A DNA stretch of 64,000 bases from Altererythrobacter sp. XM-24bin4 (GCA_003149575.1 QCWG01000001.1:1207183-1271182); one strand, 5' to 3'; shown: positions 18,212 through 28,240, numbered from the stretch's first letter. Numbers and translations are program-made. The notes: generated by a model not told the origin, from the letters alone.

Positions 18212-19048
18212 ATGGCACTCAAGAACTACAAACCGACAAGCCCCGCGCGCCGCGGCCTGATTCTTGTCGACAAGTCCGGCCTGTACAAAGGCAAGCCGGT
18301 CAAGTCGCTGACAGAAGGCAAGCGCAAGACCGGTGGCCGTAACAACAAAGGTCATGTCACGTCGCGTGGCATCGGCGGTGGTCACAAGCAGAAGTACCGC
18401 TTTATCGACTTCAAGCGTCGTAAGTGGGATGTTCCTGCGACTGTCGAGCGGATCGAGTATGACCCGAACCGTACGGCTTTCATCGCGCTTCTCAAATATG
18501 AAGACGGTGAGCAGGCATACATCATCTGTCCGCAGCGTGTTGCTGTTGGTGACACCATCATTGCTGGCGAAAAGACCGACACGAAGCCAGGCAATGCCAT
18601 GCTTCTGGGTCAGATGCCGGTTGGCACGATCTGCCACAACGTAGAGATGAAGCCGGGCAAGGGCGGTCAGATCGCTCGCTCTGCTGGCGCTTACGTTCAG
18701 CTGGTTGGCCGTGACCGCGGCATGGTGATCGTTCGTTTGAACTCTGGCGAACAGCGTTACATTCGCAGCGATTGCATGGGCACGGTTGGCGCGGTGTCTA
18801 ACCCCGACAACCAGAACCAGAACTTTGCGAAAGCCGGTCGCACACGCTGGAAGGGCAAGCGCCCTCTCACACGTGGTGTTGCGAAGAACCCGGTCGATCA
18901 CCCACACGGCGGTGGCGAAGGCCGTACCTCAGGTGGCCGTCACCCGGTTACCCCTTGGGGCAAGCCGACCAAGGGTGCTCGCACTCGTAACAACAAGCAG
19001 ACGGACAAGATGATCATCCGTTCGCGCCACGCCAAGAAGAAGAGGTAA
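18212..19048 (+). CDS. rplB: Ribosomal protein L2
   Basis: 278 residues. L2 binds domain IV of 23S rRNA, supports subunit joining and peptidyl transfer. Seen: [39 protein letters not shown], and the essential C-terminal loop [20 protein letters not shown] with His near position 229. GAGGCGGATC acts as a weak ribosome site. Six bases to rpsS. No unusual feature. Confidence 0.98.
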   Translation: MALKNYKPTSPARRGLILVDKSGLYKGKPVKSLTEGKRKTGGRNNKGHVTSRGIGGGHKQKYRFIDFKRRKWDVPATVERIEYDPNRTAFIALLKYEDGEQAYIICPQRVAVGDTIIAGEKTDTKPGNAMLLGQMPVGTICHNVEMKPGKGGQIARSAGAYVQLVGRDRGMVIVRLNSGEQRYIRSDCMGTVGAVSNPDNQNQNFAKAGRTRWKGKRPLTRGVAKNPVDHPHGGGEGRTSGGRHPVTPWGKPTKGARTRNNKQTDKMIIRSRHAKKKR

Positions 19049-19054
19049 GGACAC

Positions 19055-19330
19055 ATGGCACGTTCCGTCTGGAAAGGTCCGTTTGTCGAACTCAGCCTTC
19101 TGAAGAAGGCGGAGGACGCACAAGAGGCGAGCAACAGCAAGCCGATCAAGACCTGGTCGCGTCGCTCGACCATTCTCCCGCAGTTCGTTGGTCTGACATT
19201 CAATGTCTACAACGGGCACAAGTTCATTCCCGTCTCTGTTTCGGAAGAGATGGTTGGCCACAAGCTTGGTGAATTCGCGCCGACGCGCACATTCCCCGGC
19301 CATGCTGCCGACAAGAAGGGTAAGCGCTAA
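19055..19330 (+). CDS. rpsS: Ribosomal protein S19
   Basis: 91 residues. S19 lies at the top of the 30S head and forms bridges to the 50S subunit. Seen: [40 protein letters not shown], and [22 protein letters not shown]. The ribosome site is AAGGACAC. Its last base overlaps the rplV start (TAATG), so translation is coupled. Confidence 0.98.
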   Translation: MARSVWKGPFVELSLLKKAEDAQEASNSKPIKTWSRRSTILPQFVGLTFNVYNGHKFIPVSVSEEMVGHKLGEFAPTRTFPGHAADKKGKR

Positions 19331-19713
19331 TGGGCAAGGCAAAATCACCGCGCCGTGTTGGTGATAACGAGGCATTGGCTGTCGGCACCACGATCCGTGG
19401 TTCGGCGCAGAAGCTGAACCTCGTTGCACAGCTGATCCGCGGCAAAAAGGCCGAAGAGGCTTTGAACATCCTCTCCTTCTCCAAGAAGGCGATGGCGCGT
19501 GACGCCAGCAAGGTGCTCGCTTCGGCGATTGCCAATGCGGAAAACAACCATAATCTCGACGTCGACGCGTTGGTCGTTGCCGAGGCTTCAGTGGGCAAGT
19601 CGATTACGATGAAGCGTTTCCACACACGTGGCCGCGGCAAGTCGACCCGTATCCTGAAGCCGTTCAGCAAGCTGCGCATCGTGGTTCGCGAGCACGACGA
19701 GGAAGAGGCGTAA
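19330..19713 (+). CDS. rplV: Ribosomal protein L22
   Basis: 127 residues. L22 contributes its long beta-hairpin to the exit tunnel. Seen: [39 protein letters not shown] and the hairpin [20 protein letters not shown]. The N-terminus is about ten residues longer than in E. coli. One base separates it from rpsC, with GAGGAAGAGGCG as ribosome site inside its own end. Confidence 0.97.
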   Translation: MGKAKSPRRVGDNEALAVGTTIRGSAQKLNLVAQLIRGKKAEEALNILSFSKKAMARDASKVLASAIANAENNHNLDVDALVVAEASVGKSITMKRFHTRGRGKSTRILKPFSKLRIVVREHDEEEA

Positions 19714-19714
19714 G

Positions 19715-20410
19715 ATGGGCCAGAAGAGCAATCCGATCGGTCTGCGCCTGCAGATCAACCGCACCTGGGACAGTCGCTGGTACGCTGAAGGGCGTGACTA
19801 TGCGAAGCTTCTCAAGGAAGACATCGAGATCCGCAAATACATCTTCGAAACCGTGCCACAGGCTGCGATTTCGAAGGTGGTGATCGAGCGTCCGGCGAAA
19901 CTTTGCCGCGTTTCTATCTATGCTGCACGCCCAGGCGTGATCATCGGCAAGAAAGGCGCAGACATCGAGAAGCTTCGTTCGAAGCTTGCATCGATGACTG
20001 ATAGCGAAGTGAAGCTGAACATCGTTGAAATCCGCAAGCCGGAAATCGACGCGAAGCTTGTTGCACAAGGTATCGCTGACCAGCTGATCCGCCGTGTCGC
20101 TTTCCGTCGCGCTATGAAGCGTGCGGTTCAGTCGGCTCTGCGTCTTGGTGCAGAAGGCATCAAGATCACCTGTGGTGGTCGTTTGGGCGGTGCGGAAATC
20201 GCCCGCGTTGAATGGTACCGCGAAGGCCGCGTTCCGCTGCACACGCTGCGTGCCAACATCGACTACGCCGAAACCGAAGCGCTGACTGCTTATGGCATCA
20301 TCGGTATCAAGGTCTGGATCTTCAAAGGCGAGATCCTGGCACATGATCCGACTGCGCAAGACCGTTTGATGATGGAAGCTCAGACTTCCGGCGTGCGCCC
20401 CGCTCGTTGA
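19715..20410 (+). CDS. rpsC: Ribosomal protein S3
   Basis: 231 residues. S3 guards the mRNA entry channel and has helicase activity with S4 and S5. Seen: [20 protein letters not shown], the KH domain with [16 protein letters not shown], and the C-terminal domain [20 protein letters not shown] and [13 protein letters not shown]. Thirty-four bases to rplP, which carries its own GATAGAGACAG site. Confidence 0.98.
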   Translation: MGQKSNPIGLRLQINRTWDSRWYAEGRDYAKLLKEDIEIRKYIFETVPQAAISKVVIERPAKLCRVSIYAARPGVIIGKKGADIEKLRSKLASMTDSEVKLNIVEIRKPEIDAKLVAQGIADQLIRRVAFRRAMKRAVQSALRLGAEGIKITCGGRLGGAEIARVEWYREGRVPLHTLRANIDYAETEALTAYGIIGIKVWIFKGEILAHDPTAQDRLMMEAQTSGVRPAR

Positions 20411-20444
20411 TGGCGCCGCGCTGATTGGAAGATAGAGACAGACA

Positions 20445-20882
20445 ATGTTGCAACCGAAGAAATCCAAATACCGCAAGGCTTTCAAGGGCCGGATCAAGGG
20501 CGACGCAAAGGGTGGCACTACGCTGAACTTCGGCTCTTATGGTCTCAAGGCACTTGAGCCAGAGCGTATCACTGCACGCCAGATCGAAGCTGCGCGTCGT
20601 GCGATTACCCGTGCGATGAAGCGTCAGGGCCGTCTCTGGATCCGTGTATTCCCGGACGTGCCGGTTTCGAAGAAGCCTGCCGAGGTCCGTCAGGGTAAAG
20701 GTAAGGGTTCAGTTGAATACTGGGCTGCGCGCGTAAAGCCGGGCCGTATCCTGTTCGAACTCGACGGTGTACCTGGCCCGCTGGCTGCGCTCGCATTTGA
20801 ACGCGCTGCGATGAAACTGCCGATCAAAACCAAGGTTGTTGCCCGTCTGGGTGATACCTCTCACCTGGGAGGCGACAAATGA
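20445..20882 (+). CDS. rplP: Ribosomal protein L16
   Basis: 145 residues. L16 helps place the A-site tRNA and is a late assembly protein. Seen: [39 protein letters not shown], and [20 protein letters not shown]. Arg in the [10 protein letters not shown]-like loop, the usual hydroxylation site, appears as EVRQGKGKG. The stop overlaps the rpmC start by four bases (ATGA). Confidence 0.98.
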   Translation: MLQPKKSKYRKAFKGRIKGDAKGGTTLNFGSYGLKALEPERITARQIEAARRAITRAMKRQGRLWIRVFPDVPVSKKPAEVRQGKGKGSVEYWAARVKPGRILFELDGVPGPLAALAFERAAMKLPIKTKVVARLGDTSHLGGDK

Positions 20883-21085
20883 GCAAGGTAGAAGATCTGC
20901 GCACTAAGACTGATGATCAGCTTTCCGCTGAACTGACCGAGCTGAAGCGCGAACAGTTTAACCTGCGTTTTCAGGCTGCCACCAACCAACTCGAGCGTCC
21001 TGCTCGGGTTCGGGAAGTGCGCCGTTCGATCGCTCAGATCAAAACGCTGCAAAACGAGCGCGCAGCTGCGGCTGTGAAGGCTTAA
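20879..21085 (+). CDS. rpmC: Ribosomal protein L29
   Basis: 68 residues, two helices in a coiled arrangement. L29 sits next to L23 at the tunnel exit. Seen: [40 protein letters not shown] and [15 protein letters not shown]. The ATGA overlap with rplP and GGGAGGCGAC ribosome site make the start clear. Ten bases to rpsQ. Confidence 0.96.
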   Translation: MSKVEDLRTKTDDQLSAELTELKREQFNLRFQAATNQLERPARVREVRRSIAQIKTLQNERAAAAVKA

Positions 21086-21095
21086 GGAGTAGACC

Positions 21096-21386
21096 ATGCC
21101 GAAACGTATCCTGATCGGATCTGTCACCTCCGACAAGACCGACAAAACCGTGACCGTACTGGTCGAACGCAAGGTGAAGCACCCGCTTTACGGGAAGATC
21201 ATCCGTCGTTCGAAGAAGTATCACGCTCACGACGAAAACAACGAATACGCGATTGGTGACGTGGTCCGCATTGAAGAGACCAAGCCGATTTCGAAAACCA
21301 AGACCTGGACCGTGAAGGATCGGGTTGTGGCTGGTGGAACTCAGGCAGTGGAAGCTGACCTCGAAGTCGAAGCCGCCGGTAACTGA
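21096..21386 (+). CDS. rpsQ: Ribosomal protein S17
   Basis: 96 residues; OB-fold protein binding the 5' domain of 16S rRNA. Seen: [39 protein letters not shown], and [18 protein letters not shown]. The last 12-15 residues are an acidic tail ([12 protein letters not shown]) beyond the E. coli end. AAGGAGTAGACC is a strong ribosome site. A 72-base gap follows before rplN, with no terminator. Confidence 0.97.
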   Translation: MPKRILIGSVTSDKTDKTVTVLVERKVKHPLYGKIIRRSKKYHAHDENNEYAIGDVVRIEETKPISKTKTWTVKDRVVAGGTQAVEADLEVEAAGN

Positions 21387-21458
21387 GTTAGACGAAGGAA
21401 CTGTTGAGCCCCGGTTGGTATCGGGCGTCCCAACAAGCCAAGAGAAGGAACCGGATCA

Positions 21459-21827
21459 ATGATCCAGATGCAGTCCAATCTCGACGTCGCAGACAATAGC
21501 GGCGCAAAGCGCGTCCAGTGCATTAAAGTACTGGGTGGCTCAAAGCGTCGCACTGCGAGTGTCGGAGACGTGATCGTGGTTTCCGTTAAGGAAGCCCAAC
21601 CACGTGCCAAAGTTAAGAAGGGCGACGTGCACCGCGCAGTGATCGTGCGAACAAAGAAGGAAGTGCGCCGCAAAGACGGCAGCGTGATCCGCTTTGACAG
21701 CAACGCTGCAGTGCTCGTGAACAAGAGCGAAGAGCCAATTGGCACCCGTATCTTTGGCCCAGTTGTTCGTGAACTGCGTGGCCGCGGCTTCATGAAGATC
21801 ATCTCGCTTGCGCCGGAGGTGCTGTGA
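21459..21827 (+). CDS. rplN: Ribosomal protein L14
   Basis: 122 residues, exactly the usual length. L14 forms bridge B8 with 16S rRNA and binds the silencing factor RsfS. Seen: [40 protein letters not shown] and [32 protein letters not shown] precedes the start. The stop overlaps the rplX start (GTGATG). Confidence 0.98.
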   Translation: MIQMQSNLDVADNSGAKRVQCIKVLGGSKRRTASVGDVIVVSVKEAQPRAKVKKGDVHRAVIVRTKKEVRRKDGSVIRFDSNAAVLVNKSEEPIGTRIFGPVVRELRGRGFMKIISLAPEVL

Positions 21828-22150
21828 TGGGTGCTGCAAAGATCAAGAAGGGTGACAGCGTTGTCGTTCTGTCTGGCAAGGACAAGGGTAAGACCGGTAC
21901 GGTCACTCAAGTCATGCCAAAGGAAGGCAAAGTCGTGGTTGAAGGCATGAATGTCGCAACCCGTCACCGCAAACCGAGCCAGGCCAACCCGCAAGGTGGC
22001 ATTGAGCGCCGTGAGGCTCCGATGCACATCAGCAAGGTTGCAGTGGCTGATCCGAAGGATGGCAAGCCCACCCGCGTCCGCTTCGATGTGAAGAAGGACG
22101 GTTCCAAAGTGCGCGTTGCCGTAAAGAGTGGGGAGACCATCGATGGCTGA
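21827..22150 (+). CDS. rplX: Ribosomal protein L24
   Basis: 107 residues from the ATG at 21827; a GTG at 21824 overlapping the rplN stop is also possible. L24 is an assembly initiator at the tunnel exit with a KOW motif: [20 protein letters not shown]. Then [20 protein letters not shown] and [15 protein letters not shown], all standard. The 3' end overlaps rplE by eight bases, indicating coupling. Confidence 0.97.
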   Translation: MGAAKIKKGDSVVVLSGKDKGKTGTVTQVMPKEGKVVVEGMNVATRHRKPSQANPQGGIERREAPMHISKVAVADPKDGKPTRVRFDVKKDGSKVRVAVKSGETIDG

Positions 22151-22724
22151 TTACACTCCTCGTCTAAAGCAGAAGTTCGAAGACCAGATCGTCAAGGCGA
22201 TGACCGAGAAGTTCGGTTACAGGAATCGTCTTGAAGTTCCGAAGCTTGAGAAAGTCACACTCAACATGGGTGTGGGCGAAGCAAGCCAGGACAAGAAGAA
22301 GGTAACGATCGCTGCTGAGGAAATGGCGCTGATCGCCGGCCAGAAGCCGGTCATCACTAAAGCCAAGAAGTCGATCGCTCAGTTCAAGCTGCGCGAAGGC
22401 ATGCCGATCGGTTGCAAGGTAACCCTGCGCCGTGACCGTATGTACGAATTCATGGATCGTCTGGTGACTGTTGCAATGCCTCGCATTCGTGACTTTCGTG
22501 GTCTGAACCCGAAGTCATTCGATGGCCGTGGCAACTATGCAATGGGCCTCAAGGAACAGATCGTGTTCCCTGAGATCAGCTATGATCAAATCGAAAAGGT
22601 GCGTGGCATGGATATCATCGTCACCACTACCGCAAAAACCGATGACGAAGCACGTGAATTGCTGAAGCTGTTTGGCTTCCCTTTCCCCGCCGAAGCATCA
22701 GATGAAGATAAGGAAGCGGCGTAA
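22143..22724 (+). CDS. rplE: Ribosomal protein L5
   Basis: 193 residues from ATG 22143 ([16 protein letters not shown]); a GTG five codons earlier is open but inside rplX. L5 binds 5S rRNA and bridges to the 30S head. Seen: [58 protein letters not shown]. The C-terminus has about ten extra acidic residues ([10 protein letters not shown]). TGGGGAGACC is the ribosome site within rplX. Confidence 0.98.
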   Translation: MADYTPRLKQKFEDQIVKAMTEKFGYRNRLEVPKLEKVTLNMGVGEASQDKKKVTIAAEEMALIAGQKPVITKAKKSIAQFKLREGMPIGCKVTLRRDRMYEFMDRLVTVAMPRIRDFRGLNPKSFDGRGNYAMGLKEQIVFPEISYDQIEKVRGMDIIVTTTAKTDDEARELLKLFGFPFPAEASDEDKEAA

Positions 22725-22748
22725 GCCGCTTAGGAGAGCTTAAGTCCA

Positions 22749-23054
22749 ATGGCGAAACTGAGTTCCATCAACAAGAACGAGAAGCGCAAGAAGCTCGTTC
22801 AGAAGTACGCAAACAAGTACGCCAAGCTTAAGGCGATTGCTGCGGACGAGTCTCTCGATGAGAGCGAACGTCTGATTGCACGTCTGAAGATGGCGGAAAT
22901 CCCGCGCAATGCGAACCCGACCCGGGTCCGCAACCGCTGCGCCACCACCGGCCGCCCACGCGGCTATTACCGTAAGTTCGGCATCAACCGTATCGAACTG
23001 CGTCAACTCGGCAACCGGGGCATGATCCCTGGTCTGACCAAGTCGAGCTGGTGA
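22749..23054 (+). CDS. rpsN: Ribosomal protein S14 (zinc-free type)
   Basis: 101 residues. S14 in the 30S head near the decoding head contacts. This is the long C-minus form: [20 protein letters not shown] keeps one Cys and lacks the CxxC pairs of zinc-binding short S14. The C-terminus [12 protein letters not shown] is standard. Ribosome site GGAGAGCTTAAG. Eleven bases to rpsH. Confidence 0.97.
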   Translation: MAKLSSINKNEKRKKLVQKYANKYAKLKAIAADESLDESERLIARLKMAEIPRNANPTRVRNRCATTGRPRGYYRKFGINRIELRQLGNRGMIPGLTKSSW

Positions 23055-23065
23055 GGAATTAGACA

Positions 23066-23461
23066 ATGGCAATGACCGATCCATTGGGTGATATGCTCAC
23101 CCGTATCCGCAACGGCCAGCAGGCGAAGAAGGACTCTGTCCTGTCACCTGCGTCAAAGCTGCGTGCGAATGTGCTCGAAGTGCTTCAGCGTGAAGGCTAC
23201 ATCCGTGGCTACAGCGAAGACGCATCTGGCAAACACCCTGCGCTGCGGATCGAACTGAAATATTTCGAGGGTGAACCGGCTATCAAGCATGTCGCTCGTG
23301 TCTCCAAGCCTGGCCGCCGCGTTTATTCGGGTTCGAAAGAGCTTCCGACTGTGCGCAACGGCCTTGGTATCACCATCGTTTCGACCCCTCGCGGCGTGCT
23401 TTCGGACAGCGAAGCTCGCAACGAGAACGTCGGTGGCGAAGTGCTGGCGGAGGTGTTCTAA
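23066..23461 (+). CDS. rpsH: Ribosomal protein S8
   Basis: 131 residues. S8 organises the central domain of 16S rRNA and in E. coli represses the spc operon at the L5 gene. Seen: [60 protein letters not shown], and the end GGEVLAEVF. One-base overlap with rplF (TAATG). No S8 target structure was looked for in detail. Confidence 0.98.
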   Translation: MAMTDPLGDMLTRIRNGQQAKKDSVLSPASKLRANVLEVLQREGYIRGYSEDASGKHPALRIELKYFEGEPAIKHVARVSKPGRRVYSGSKELPTVRNGLGITIVSTPRGVLSDSEARNENVGGEVLAEVF

Positions 23462-23994
23462 TGAGCCGTATTGGTAAGAAAGCGGTTGCGATCCCTAGCG
23501 GCGTAACGGCTACCATCGAAAACGGTACGATGACCGTGAAGGGCCCGAAAGGCACCCTTTCCATGGGTCTCAGTGACCTGATCGACTACAAGGTCGAAGG
23601 TGAAGAGATCCAGGTCAACCCGGCCAACGACACCAAGCAGGCGCGCTCTTTCTGGGGCATGCATCGCACGCTGGTATCGAACCTGGTTGAAGGTGTGACC
23701 GACGGTTTCACCAAGACACTTGAAATTTCAGGTGTCGGTTATCGTGCTCAGGCGCAGGGCAACAAGCTCAAGCTGCAGCTCGGTTTCAGCCACGATGTCG
23801 ACATCGACGTGCCAGAAGGCATCGACGTGAAGACACCTGATCAGACAACTGTGATTGTAAGCGGAATGGACAAGCAGGCCGTTGGCCAGCTCGCCGCTGA
23901 AATCCGCCGCTGGCGCAAGCCCGAGCCTTACAAGGGCAAGGGTATCAAGTACCAGGGCGAGTATGTCTTCCGTAAGGAAGGGAAGAAGAAGTAA
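23461..23994 (+). CDS. rplF: Ribosomal protein L6
   Basis: 177 residues, two repeats of the L6 fold. Contacts the sarcin-ricin loop and factor-binding site. Seen: [40 protein letters not shown], and [20 protein letters not shown], the signature near the end. The rplR ATG follows after one base. Nothing unusual. Confidence 0.98.
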   Translation: MSRIGKKAVAIPSGVTATIENGTMTVKGPKGTLSMGLSDLIDYKVEGEEIQVNPANDTKQARSFWGMHRTLVSNLVEGVTDGFTKTLEISGVGYRAQAQGNKLKLQLGFSHDVDIDVPEGIDVKTPDQTTVIVSGMDKQAVGQLAAEIRRWRKPEPYKGKGIKYQGEYVFRKEGKKK

Positions 23995-23995
23995 G

Positions 23996-24340
23996 ATGGC
24001 AAAGCTTTCTCTCTTTGAACGCCGCCGCCGCCGCGTGCGCACCGCGCTTCGCAGCCGTGCTGGTGGTAAGCCGCGCCTGTCCGTGCACCGCACCGGCAAG
24101 CATATCTACGCGCAGATCATCGATGATGCAGACGGCAAGACGCTTGCTGCCGCTTCGACGCTCGGTGCGAAGGCTTCAGGTGCCAATGTCGATGCCGCCA
24201 CAAAGGTTGGCAAGGACATTGCAGCTGCTGCCAAGAAGGCTGGCGTAACGACTGTCGTGTTCGATCGCGGCGGTTTCCTTTTCCACGGCCGCGTGAAAGC
24301 GTTGGCTGATGCCGCTCGCGAAGGCGGGCTGGAGTTCTGA
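23996..24340 (+). CDS. rplR: Ribosomal protein L18
   Basis: 114 residues; start fixed at 23996 by [20 protein letters not shown] and the GGGAAGAAGAAG ribosome site. L18 binds 5S rRNA with L5. Seen: [31 protein letters not shown], and [20 protein letters not shown]. The stop overlaps the first of two ATGs of rpsE. Confidence 0.97.
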   Translation: MAKLSLFERRRRRVRTALRSRAGGKPRLSVHRTGKHIYAQIIDDADGKTLAAASTLGAKASGANVDAATKVGKDIAAAAKKAGVTTVVFDRGGFLFHGRVKALADAAREGGLEF

Positions 24341-24342
24341 TG

Positions 24343-25212
24343 ATGGCTGACGAAAAGAAAACACCAGAAGCCGAAACTGAAGCACCGAAGGTTGAAGAAA
24401 CCGCGGCTGCTGAAGAAACCAAGGTAGAAGCAGCGACGGAAGAAGCTGCTCCTGCTGAAGAAGCTGCTCCTGCTGAAGAAGCTGCTCCTGCTGAAGAAGC
24501 GGCTCCTGTTGAAGAAGCGGCTCCTGTTGAAGAAGCGGCTCCTGCTGAAGAAGCGGCTCCTGTTGCTGATGACCAGCGTCAAGGGCGCGGTCGCGGTCGT
24601 GGCGGCAACCGTGATGGCGGAAATCGTGGCCGTGGCGGCCGTGACAACCGTCGTGGTGGACGCCGCGAAGAAGAAGATGACGGCATCATTGAGAAGCTGG
24701 TTCACATCAACCGCGTGTCGAAAACAGTGAAGGGCGGTAAGCGCTTCGGTTTCGCAGCATTGGTTGTTGTGGGTGACGGATCGGGCCGCGTCGGCTTCGG
24801 CCACGGCAAGGCTCGCGAAGTTCCAGAGGCAATTTCGAAAGCTTCGGCTGCTGCGCGCAAGAAGATGGTTCGCGTTCCTTTGAAAGAAGGCCGCACGCTG
24901 CACCACGACGGCAAGGGCCGTTTCGGTGCCGGCAAGGTAACCGTTCGTACGGCGCCTCCGGGTACTGGCATCATCGCCGGTGGTCCGATGCGTGCTGTGT
25001 TCGAAAGCCTGGGCGTTGCAGACGTTGTGACCAAATCCGTCGGTACGTCGAACCCGTACAACATGATTCGCGCTACATTCGATGCGCTGACCAACCAGTC
25101 TTCGCCGAAGTCTGTGGCTCAGCGTCGTGGCAAGAAGGTTGCAGACCTGCTTGGCCGTGGTGGCGCTACCGAAGCGGAAGCAGAAGCTGACGCTGCTGCA
25201 GTTGTGGAGTAA
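24343..25212 (+). CDS. rpsE: Ribosomal protein S5 with long repeat-built N-terminal head
   Basis: 289 residues against 167 in E. coli; the ATG at 24340 gives one more Met. The S5 core begins near residue 113 ([20 protein letters not shown]) and continues normally ([17 protein letters not shown], then [19 protein letters not shown] and [14 protein letters not shown]). Before it lie an acidic A/E/P region with seven tandem six-residue units (EEAAPA or EEAAPV, residues 33-74), then an Arg/Gly-rich stretch ([20 protein letters not shown]). S5 acts in decoding fidelity and mRNA entry. The head is likely disordered; the RGG part could bind RNA. Confidence 0.96.
   Translation: MADEKKTPEAETEAPKVEETAAAEETKVEAATEEAAPAEEAAPAEEAAPAEEAAPVEEAAPVEEAAPAEEAAPVADDQRQGRGRGRGGNRDGGNRGRGGRDNRRGGRREEEDDGIIEKLVHINRVSKTVKGGKRFGFAALVVVGDGSGRVGFGHGKAREVPEAISKASAAARKKMVRVPLKEGRTLHHDGKGRFGAGKVTVRTAPPGTGIIAGGPMRAVFESLGVADVVTKSVGTSNPYNMIRATFDALTNQSSPKSVAQRRGKKVADLLGRGGATEAEAEADAAAVVE
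24439..24564 (+). repeat. Seven tandem 18-bp repeats inside rpsE
   Basis: Seven in-frame copies of an 18-base unit like GAAGAAGCTGCTCCTGCT, differing only at a few third or second codon bases (GCT/GCG, GCT/GTT). They code for EEAAPA or EEAAPV. Copy number could change by slippage or unequal recombination without frameshift. Confidence 0.9.
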
Positions 25213-25217
25213 GATCA

Positions 25218-25403
25218 ATGGCTGCCAAGAAAACCGTAAAAATCAAGCAGATCGGTTCGCCGATCCGTCGTCCGGAAAGCCAGCGCAAGATCCTGATCGG
25301 TCTTGGGCTTAACAAGATGCACAAGGTCGTAGAGCGTCAGGATACCCCTGAAGTTCGCGGCGCGATCGCCAAGATCCCGCATCTGGTTGAAGTGGTCGAC
25401 TAA
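25218..25403 (+). CDS. rpmD: Ribosomal protein L30
   Basis: 61 residues. Small 50S protein of the spc operon. Seen: [20 protein letters not shown] and [20 protein letters not shown], with end [12 protein letters not shown]. Five bases after rpsE. A terminator-like hairpin directly follows, before rplO. Confidence 0.96.
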   Translation: MAAKKTVKIKQIGSPIRRPESQRKILIGLGLNKMHKVVERQDTPEVRGAIAKIPHLVEVVD

Positions 25404-25412
25404 ACCAATCAC

Positions 25413-25443
25413 GTGACCCTGCTTCGGCGGGGGTCACTTTTTT
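25413..25443 (+). terminator. Terminator inside the ribosomal cluster, after rpmD
   Basis: GTGACCC at 25413-25419 pairs with GGGTCAC at 25431-25437; the loop region includes GCTTCGGC, a UUCG-closed inner stem, and six T follow. By form it is a full Rho-independent terminator, so rplO-secY-adk may need a separate promoter or depend on read-through. Confidence 0.75.
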
Positions 25444-25490
25444 AGCGCGAACCCCGGATCGGGGCATAGAAAGCGAAAGCGAGTGCAACA

Positions 25491-26015
25491 ATGAAACTCA
25501 ACGACATCCGTGACAACGAAGGCGCCCGCAAGGGCCGCATGCGTGTTGGCCGTGGCATCGGCTCTGGCAAAGGCAAGACCTCTGGTCGTGGCCAAAAGGG
25601 TCAGAAGAGCCGTTCTGGCGTAGCGATCAAGGGCTTTGAAGGCGGCCAGATGCCGCTGCACATGCGTTTGCCAAAGCGCGGGTTCAACAACCCGTTTGGC
25701 AAGGACTTTGCTGAAGTGAATATCGGCATGGTTCAGAAGTTCATCGACGCGAAGAAGCTCGACGGCAAAAAAGACATTACTGAAGAAGCGCTTCGTGCTG
25801 CTGGCCTCGTGCGTGGTGGCAAGGACGGTGTTCGTCTGCTCGGCAAAGGCGAGATCAAGGCCAAGGCGAAATTCATCGTTGCTGGTGCCACCAAAGGTGC
25901 GATTGCAGCGGTTGAAAAGGCTGGTGGCAGCGTCGAAGTGATCGCTGCGGCTCAGCCCGAGCACGAGAAAAAGGCTGCCCGCCACGAAGCCAACAAGGCG
26001 GCGAAGGCCAAGTAA
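25491..26015 (+). CDS. rplO: Ribosomal protein L15
   Basis: 174 residues against 144 in E. coli. Seen: [60 protein letters not shown]. The C-terminus carries a further ~25 residues rich in Ala, Glu and Lys ([18 protein letters not shown]). L15 is an early 50S assembly protein. It is separated from rpmD by 87 bases containing a terminator, and from secY by 114 bases. Confidence 0.97.
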   Translation: MKLNDIRDNEGARKGRMRVGRGIGSGKGKTSGRGQKGQKSRSGVAIKGFEGGQMPLHMRLPKRGFNNPFGKDFAEVNIGMVQKFIDAKKLDGKKDITEEALRAAGLVRGGKDGVRLLGKGEIKAKAKFIVAGATKGAIAAVEKAGGSVEVIAAAQPEHEKKAARHEANKAAKAK

Positions 26016-26129
26016 TCAAATAAATTGGGGAGCGGGGGTTCGACATTGGGCCATCCGCTCCCTATCTAACCGTTCTGAGCTATCTGAGCCGGACACGGGC
26101 CGGCGCAAGACCAGGATTGATCTGATACA

Positions 26130-27494
26130 ATGGCATCACGCGCCGACAGCATTGCGAGCAATCTAAACCTCGCCAATTTCTCCAAAGCCACCGAGTTGCG
26201 TCAGCGCATCTGGTTCACGCTCGGCGCGCTCATCGTGTTCCGCTTTTTGAGCTTCGTGCCGCTGCCGGGTATCAACCCGTTGGCGCTGTCACAGCTTGCA
26301 GAGCAGACCCAGGGCGGCATTCTGGACATGTTCAACATGTTCACAGGCGGCAGCCTGGAGCGGATGAGCCTGATCGCGCTTGGAGTCATGCCTTACATTA
26401 CCGCTTCGATTGTGGTGCAGATGGCATCTGCGCTCCACCCGACGCTCGCAGCCCTCAAGAAAGAGGGTACGACTGGTCGCCAGAAGCTGAACCAATACAC
26501 GCGCTATGGCACAGTGTTCCTGTGTTCGATCCAGGGCTGGTTCCTGGCTGCGGGCCTGGAAAGCTTTGCTAACTCTGCTGGTCTGCAGGCTGTGGTCGAT
26601 CCGGGCTATATGTTCCGTGTTGGCGCTGTGATCAGCCTTGTCGGCGGCACGATGTTCCTGCTGTGGCTGGGTGAACAGATCACCAGTCGCGGTATTGGCA
26701 ATGGCGTTTCGCTGATCATTATGGCTGGCATCGTGGCGCAGTTCCCGATGTTTACCTCGAACCTGTTCGAAGGCGGCCGCACCGGTTCCATTGCGCCAGG
26801 CGTCATCATCGGCTTTATCGTGATGGTCGTTGTGCTTATCCTCATGATCAGCTTCGTTGAGCGCGCACAGCGCCGCCTGCTGATCCAGTATCCGAAACGT
26901 GCGACGCAGCGCGGCATGATGCAAGCGGACAGCTCTCACTTGCCGCTCAAGCTCAACACAGCCGGCGTTATCCCGCCGATTTTCGCCAGCTCGCTGCTCT
27001 TGCTGCCGCTGACGATTACTCAGTTCGCGGGCAATTCGCTTGATCCTACAAGCACCGGTGGCCAGACAATCCAGTCGATCGTGCAGTATCTGCAGCATGG
27101 CCAGCCGCTCTACATGACGCTCTATGCTATTCTGATCATGTTCTTCGCGTTCTTCTACACAGCGGTTGTGTTCAACCCGGAAGAGACGGCAGACAATCTG
27201 AAGAAAAACGGCGGCTTCATTCCGGGTATCCGCCCGGGCAAACGCACCGCGGATTATCTCGACTATGTGCTAACCCGTATCACTGTGGTGGGCGCAATCT
27301 ATCTCACCGCGGTCTGTGTGGTTCCGGAATATATGATCGCGCAGACAGGCATTCCGCTGTTCCTTGGCGGCACCAGTCTGTTGATTGTGGTCAATGTGAC
27401 AGTGGATACGATCAGCCAGGTGCAATCCCACCTGTTGGCACACCAGTATGGCGATCTTATCAAGAAGGCCAAGTTGAAGGGCCGTAAGCGCTAA
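26130..27494 (+). CDS. secY: SecY, protein translocation channel
   Basis: 454 residues, ten membrane helices as expected. Core of the SecYEG channel in the inner membrane. Seen: the N-terminal helix 1 region with FVPLPGINPLALSQL (plug area), GVMPYITASIVVQ, QYTRYGTVFL, helix 5-7 region, VFNPEETADNLKKNGGFIPG with the cytoplasmic loop IRPGKRTADYLD used by SecA and ribosome, and the end LIKKAKLKGRKR. Start at 26130 behind a poor ribosome site (GATCTGATACA). A 26-base gap leads to adk. Confidence 0.98.
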   Translation: MASRADSIASNLNLANFSKATELRQRIWFTLGALIVFRFLSFVPLPGINPLALSQLAEQTQGGILDMFNMFTGGSLERMSLIALGVMPYITASIVVQMASALHPTLAALKKEGTTGRQKLNQYTRYGTVFLCSIQGWFLAAGLESFANSAGLQAVVDPGYMFRVGAVISLVGGTMFLLWLGEQITSRGIGNGVSLIIMAGIVAQFPMFTSNLFEGGRTGSIAPGVIIGFIVMVVVLILMISFVERAQRRLLIQYPKRATQRGMMQADSSHLPLKLNTAGVIPPIFASSLLLLPLTITQFAGNSLDPTSTGGQTIQSIVQYLQHGQPLYMTLYAILIMFFAFFYTAVVFNPEETADNLKKNGGFIPGIRPGKRTADYLDYVLTRITVVGAIYLTAVCVVPEYMIAQTGIPLFLGGTSLLIVVNVTVDTISQVQSHLLAHQYGDLIKKAKLKGRKR

Positions 27495-27520
27495 GCTTTT
27501 CATTCGGGGGTAGGCGACCA

Positions 27521-28165
27521 GTGAACATTATTCTTCTTGGCCCTCCGGGCGCTGGTAAAGGCACCCAAAGCGGCCGCCTTGTCGCCAATCGCGGGATGAA
27601 GCAGCTCTCCACCGGAGATATGCTGCGCGAAGCGGTCAAGGCGCAGACCCCGGTGGGCATCAAGGCCAAGGCGGTTATGGATGCAGGCGAGCTGGTCTCG
27701 GACGAGATCGTCTCTGACCTGATCGATGCCGAATTGGCTGAGCTGGACGATGCAACCGGCGCAATCTTTGACGGATATCCGCGCACTGAAGCGCAGGCGG
27801 AAAGCCTGGATGAGCTGCTGACCAAGCATGGCCGCACGCTGGACTATGTGATCGAGCTCGAGGTCGATGTGGATGCTCTGGTAGAGCGTATCACGGGCCG
27901 TTTCAGCTGCGCCAATTGCGGCGCGCTGTATCACGACACAGCAAATCCACCCTCGAAAGAAGGCGTGTGCGACACTTGCGGTTCCACCGAGTTCAAGCGC
28001 CGACCGGATGACAATGAGGAAACCGTGCGTACGCGGATGCAGGAATATCGGGCCAAGACCGCGCCGATCCTGCCCGGCTATGAAGCGCGCGGCATTGTGC
28101 GGCGGGTTGATGGCATGGCGTCCATCGACGAATTAACTGCAAAGATCGACGCGATCCTTGGCTAA
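27521..28165 (+). CDS. adk: Adenylate kinase, zinc-lid form
   Basis: 214 residues from GTG 27521, preceded by GGGGGTAGG. Interconverts AMP + ATP and 2 ADP. P-loop GPPGAGKGTQ at residues 7-16; AMP site GDMLREAV; DGYPRTEAQAE; the LID carries FSCANCGALYH and VCDTCGSTEF, a four-cysteine zinc site as in Gram-positive and many alphaproteobacterial enzymes rather than the E. coli His/Ser/Asp/Thr net. Placement behind secY is common outside the gamma group. Confidence 0.97.
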   Translation: MNIILLGPPGAGKGTQSGRLVANRGMKQLSTGDMLREAVKAQTPVGIKAKAVMDAGELVSDEIVSDLIDAELAELDDATGAIFDGYPRTEAQAESLDELLTKHGRTLDYVIELEVDVDALVERITGRFSCANCGALYHDTANPPSKEGVCDTCGSTEFKRRPDDNEETVRTRMQEYRAKTAPILPGYEARGIVRRVDGMASIDELTAKIDAILG

Positions 28166-28240
28166 AGCCCCGCGCGGCGAATAGTCCTTTCCCTTGAGGC
28201 CGTGGTTGCTTAGACCAAAGTCCAAGAGGAGAGGGCCACC

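Noticed and set aside
24439-24564. CRISPR-like array from regular 18-bp units
   Set aside because: The units are contiguous, in frame and coding; there are no spacers.
24106-25218. 370-codon minus-strand frame with [10 protein letters not shown] repeats opposite rpsE
   Set aside because: The repeats are only the complement of the EEAAPA units; not a repeat protein.
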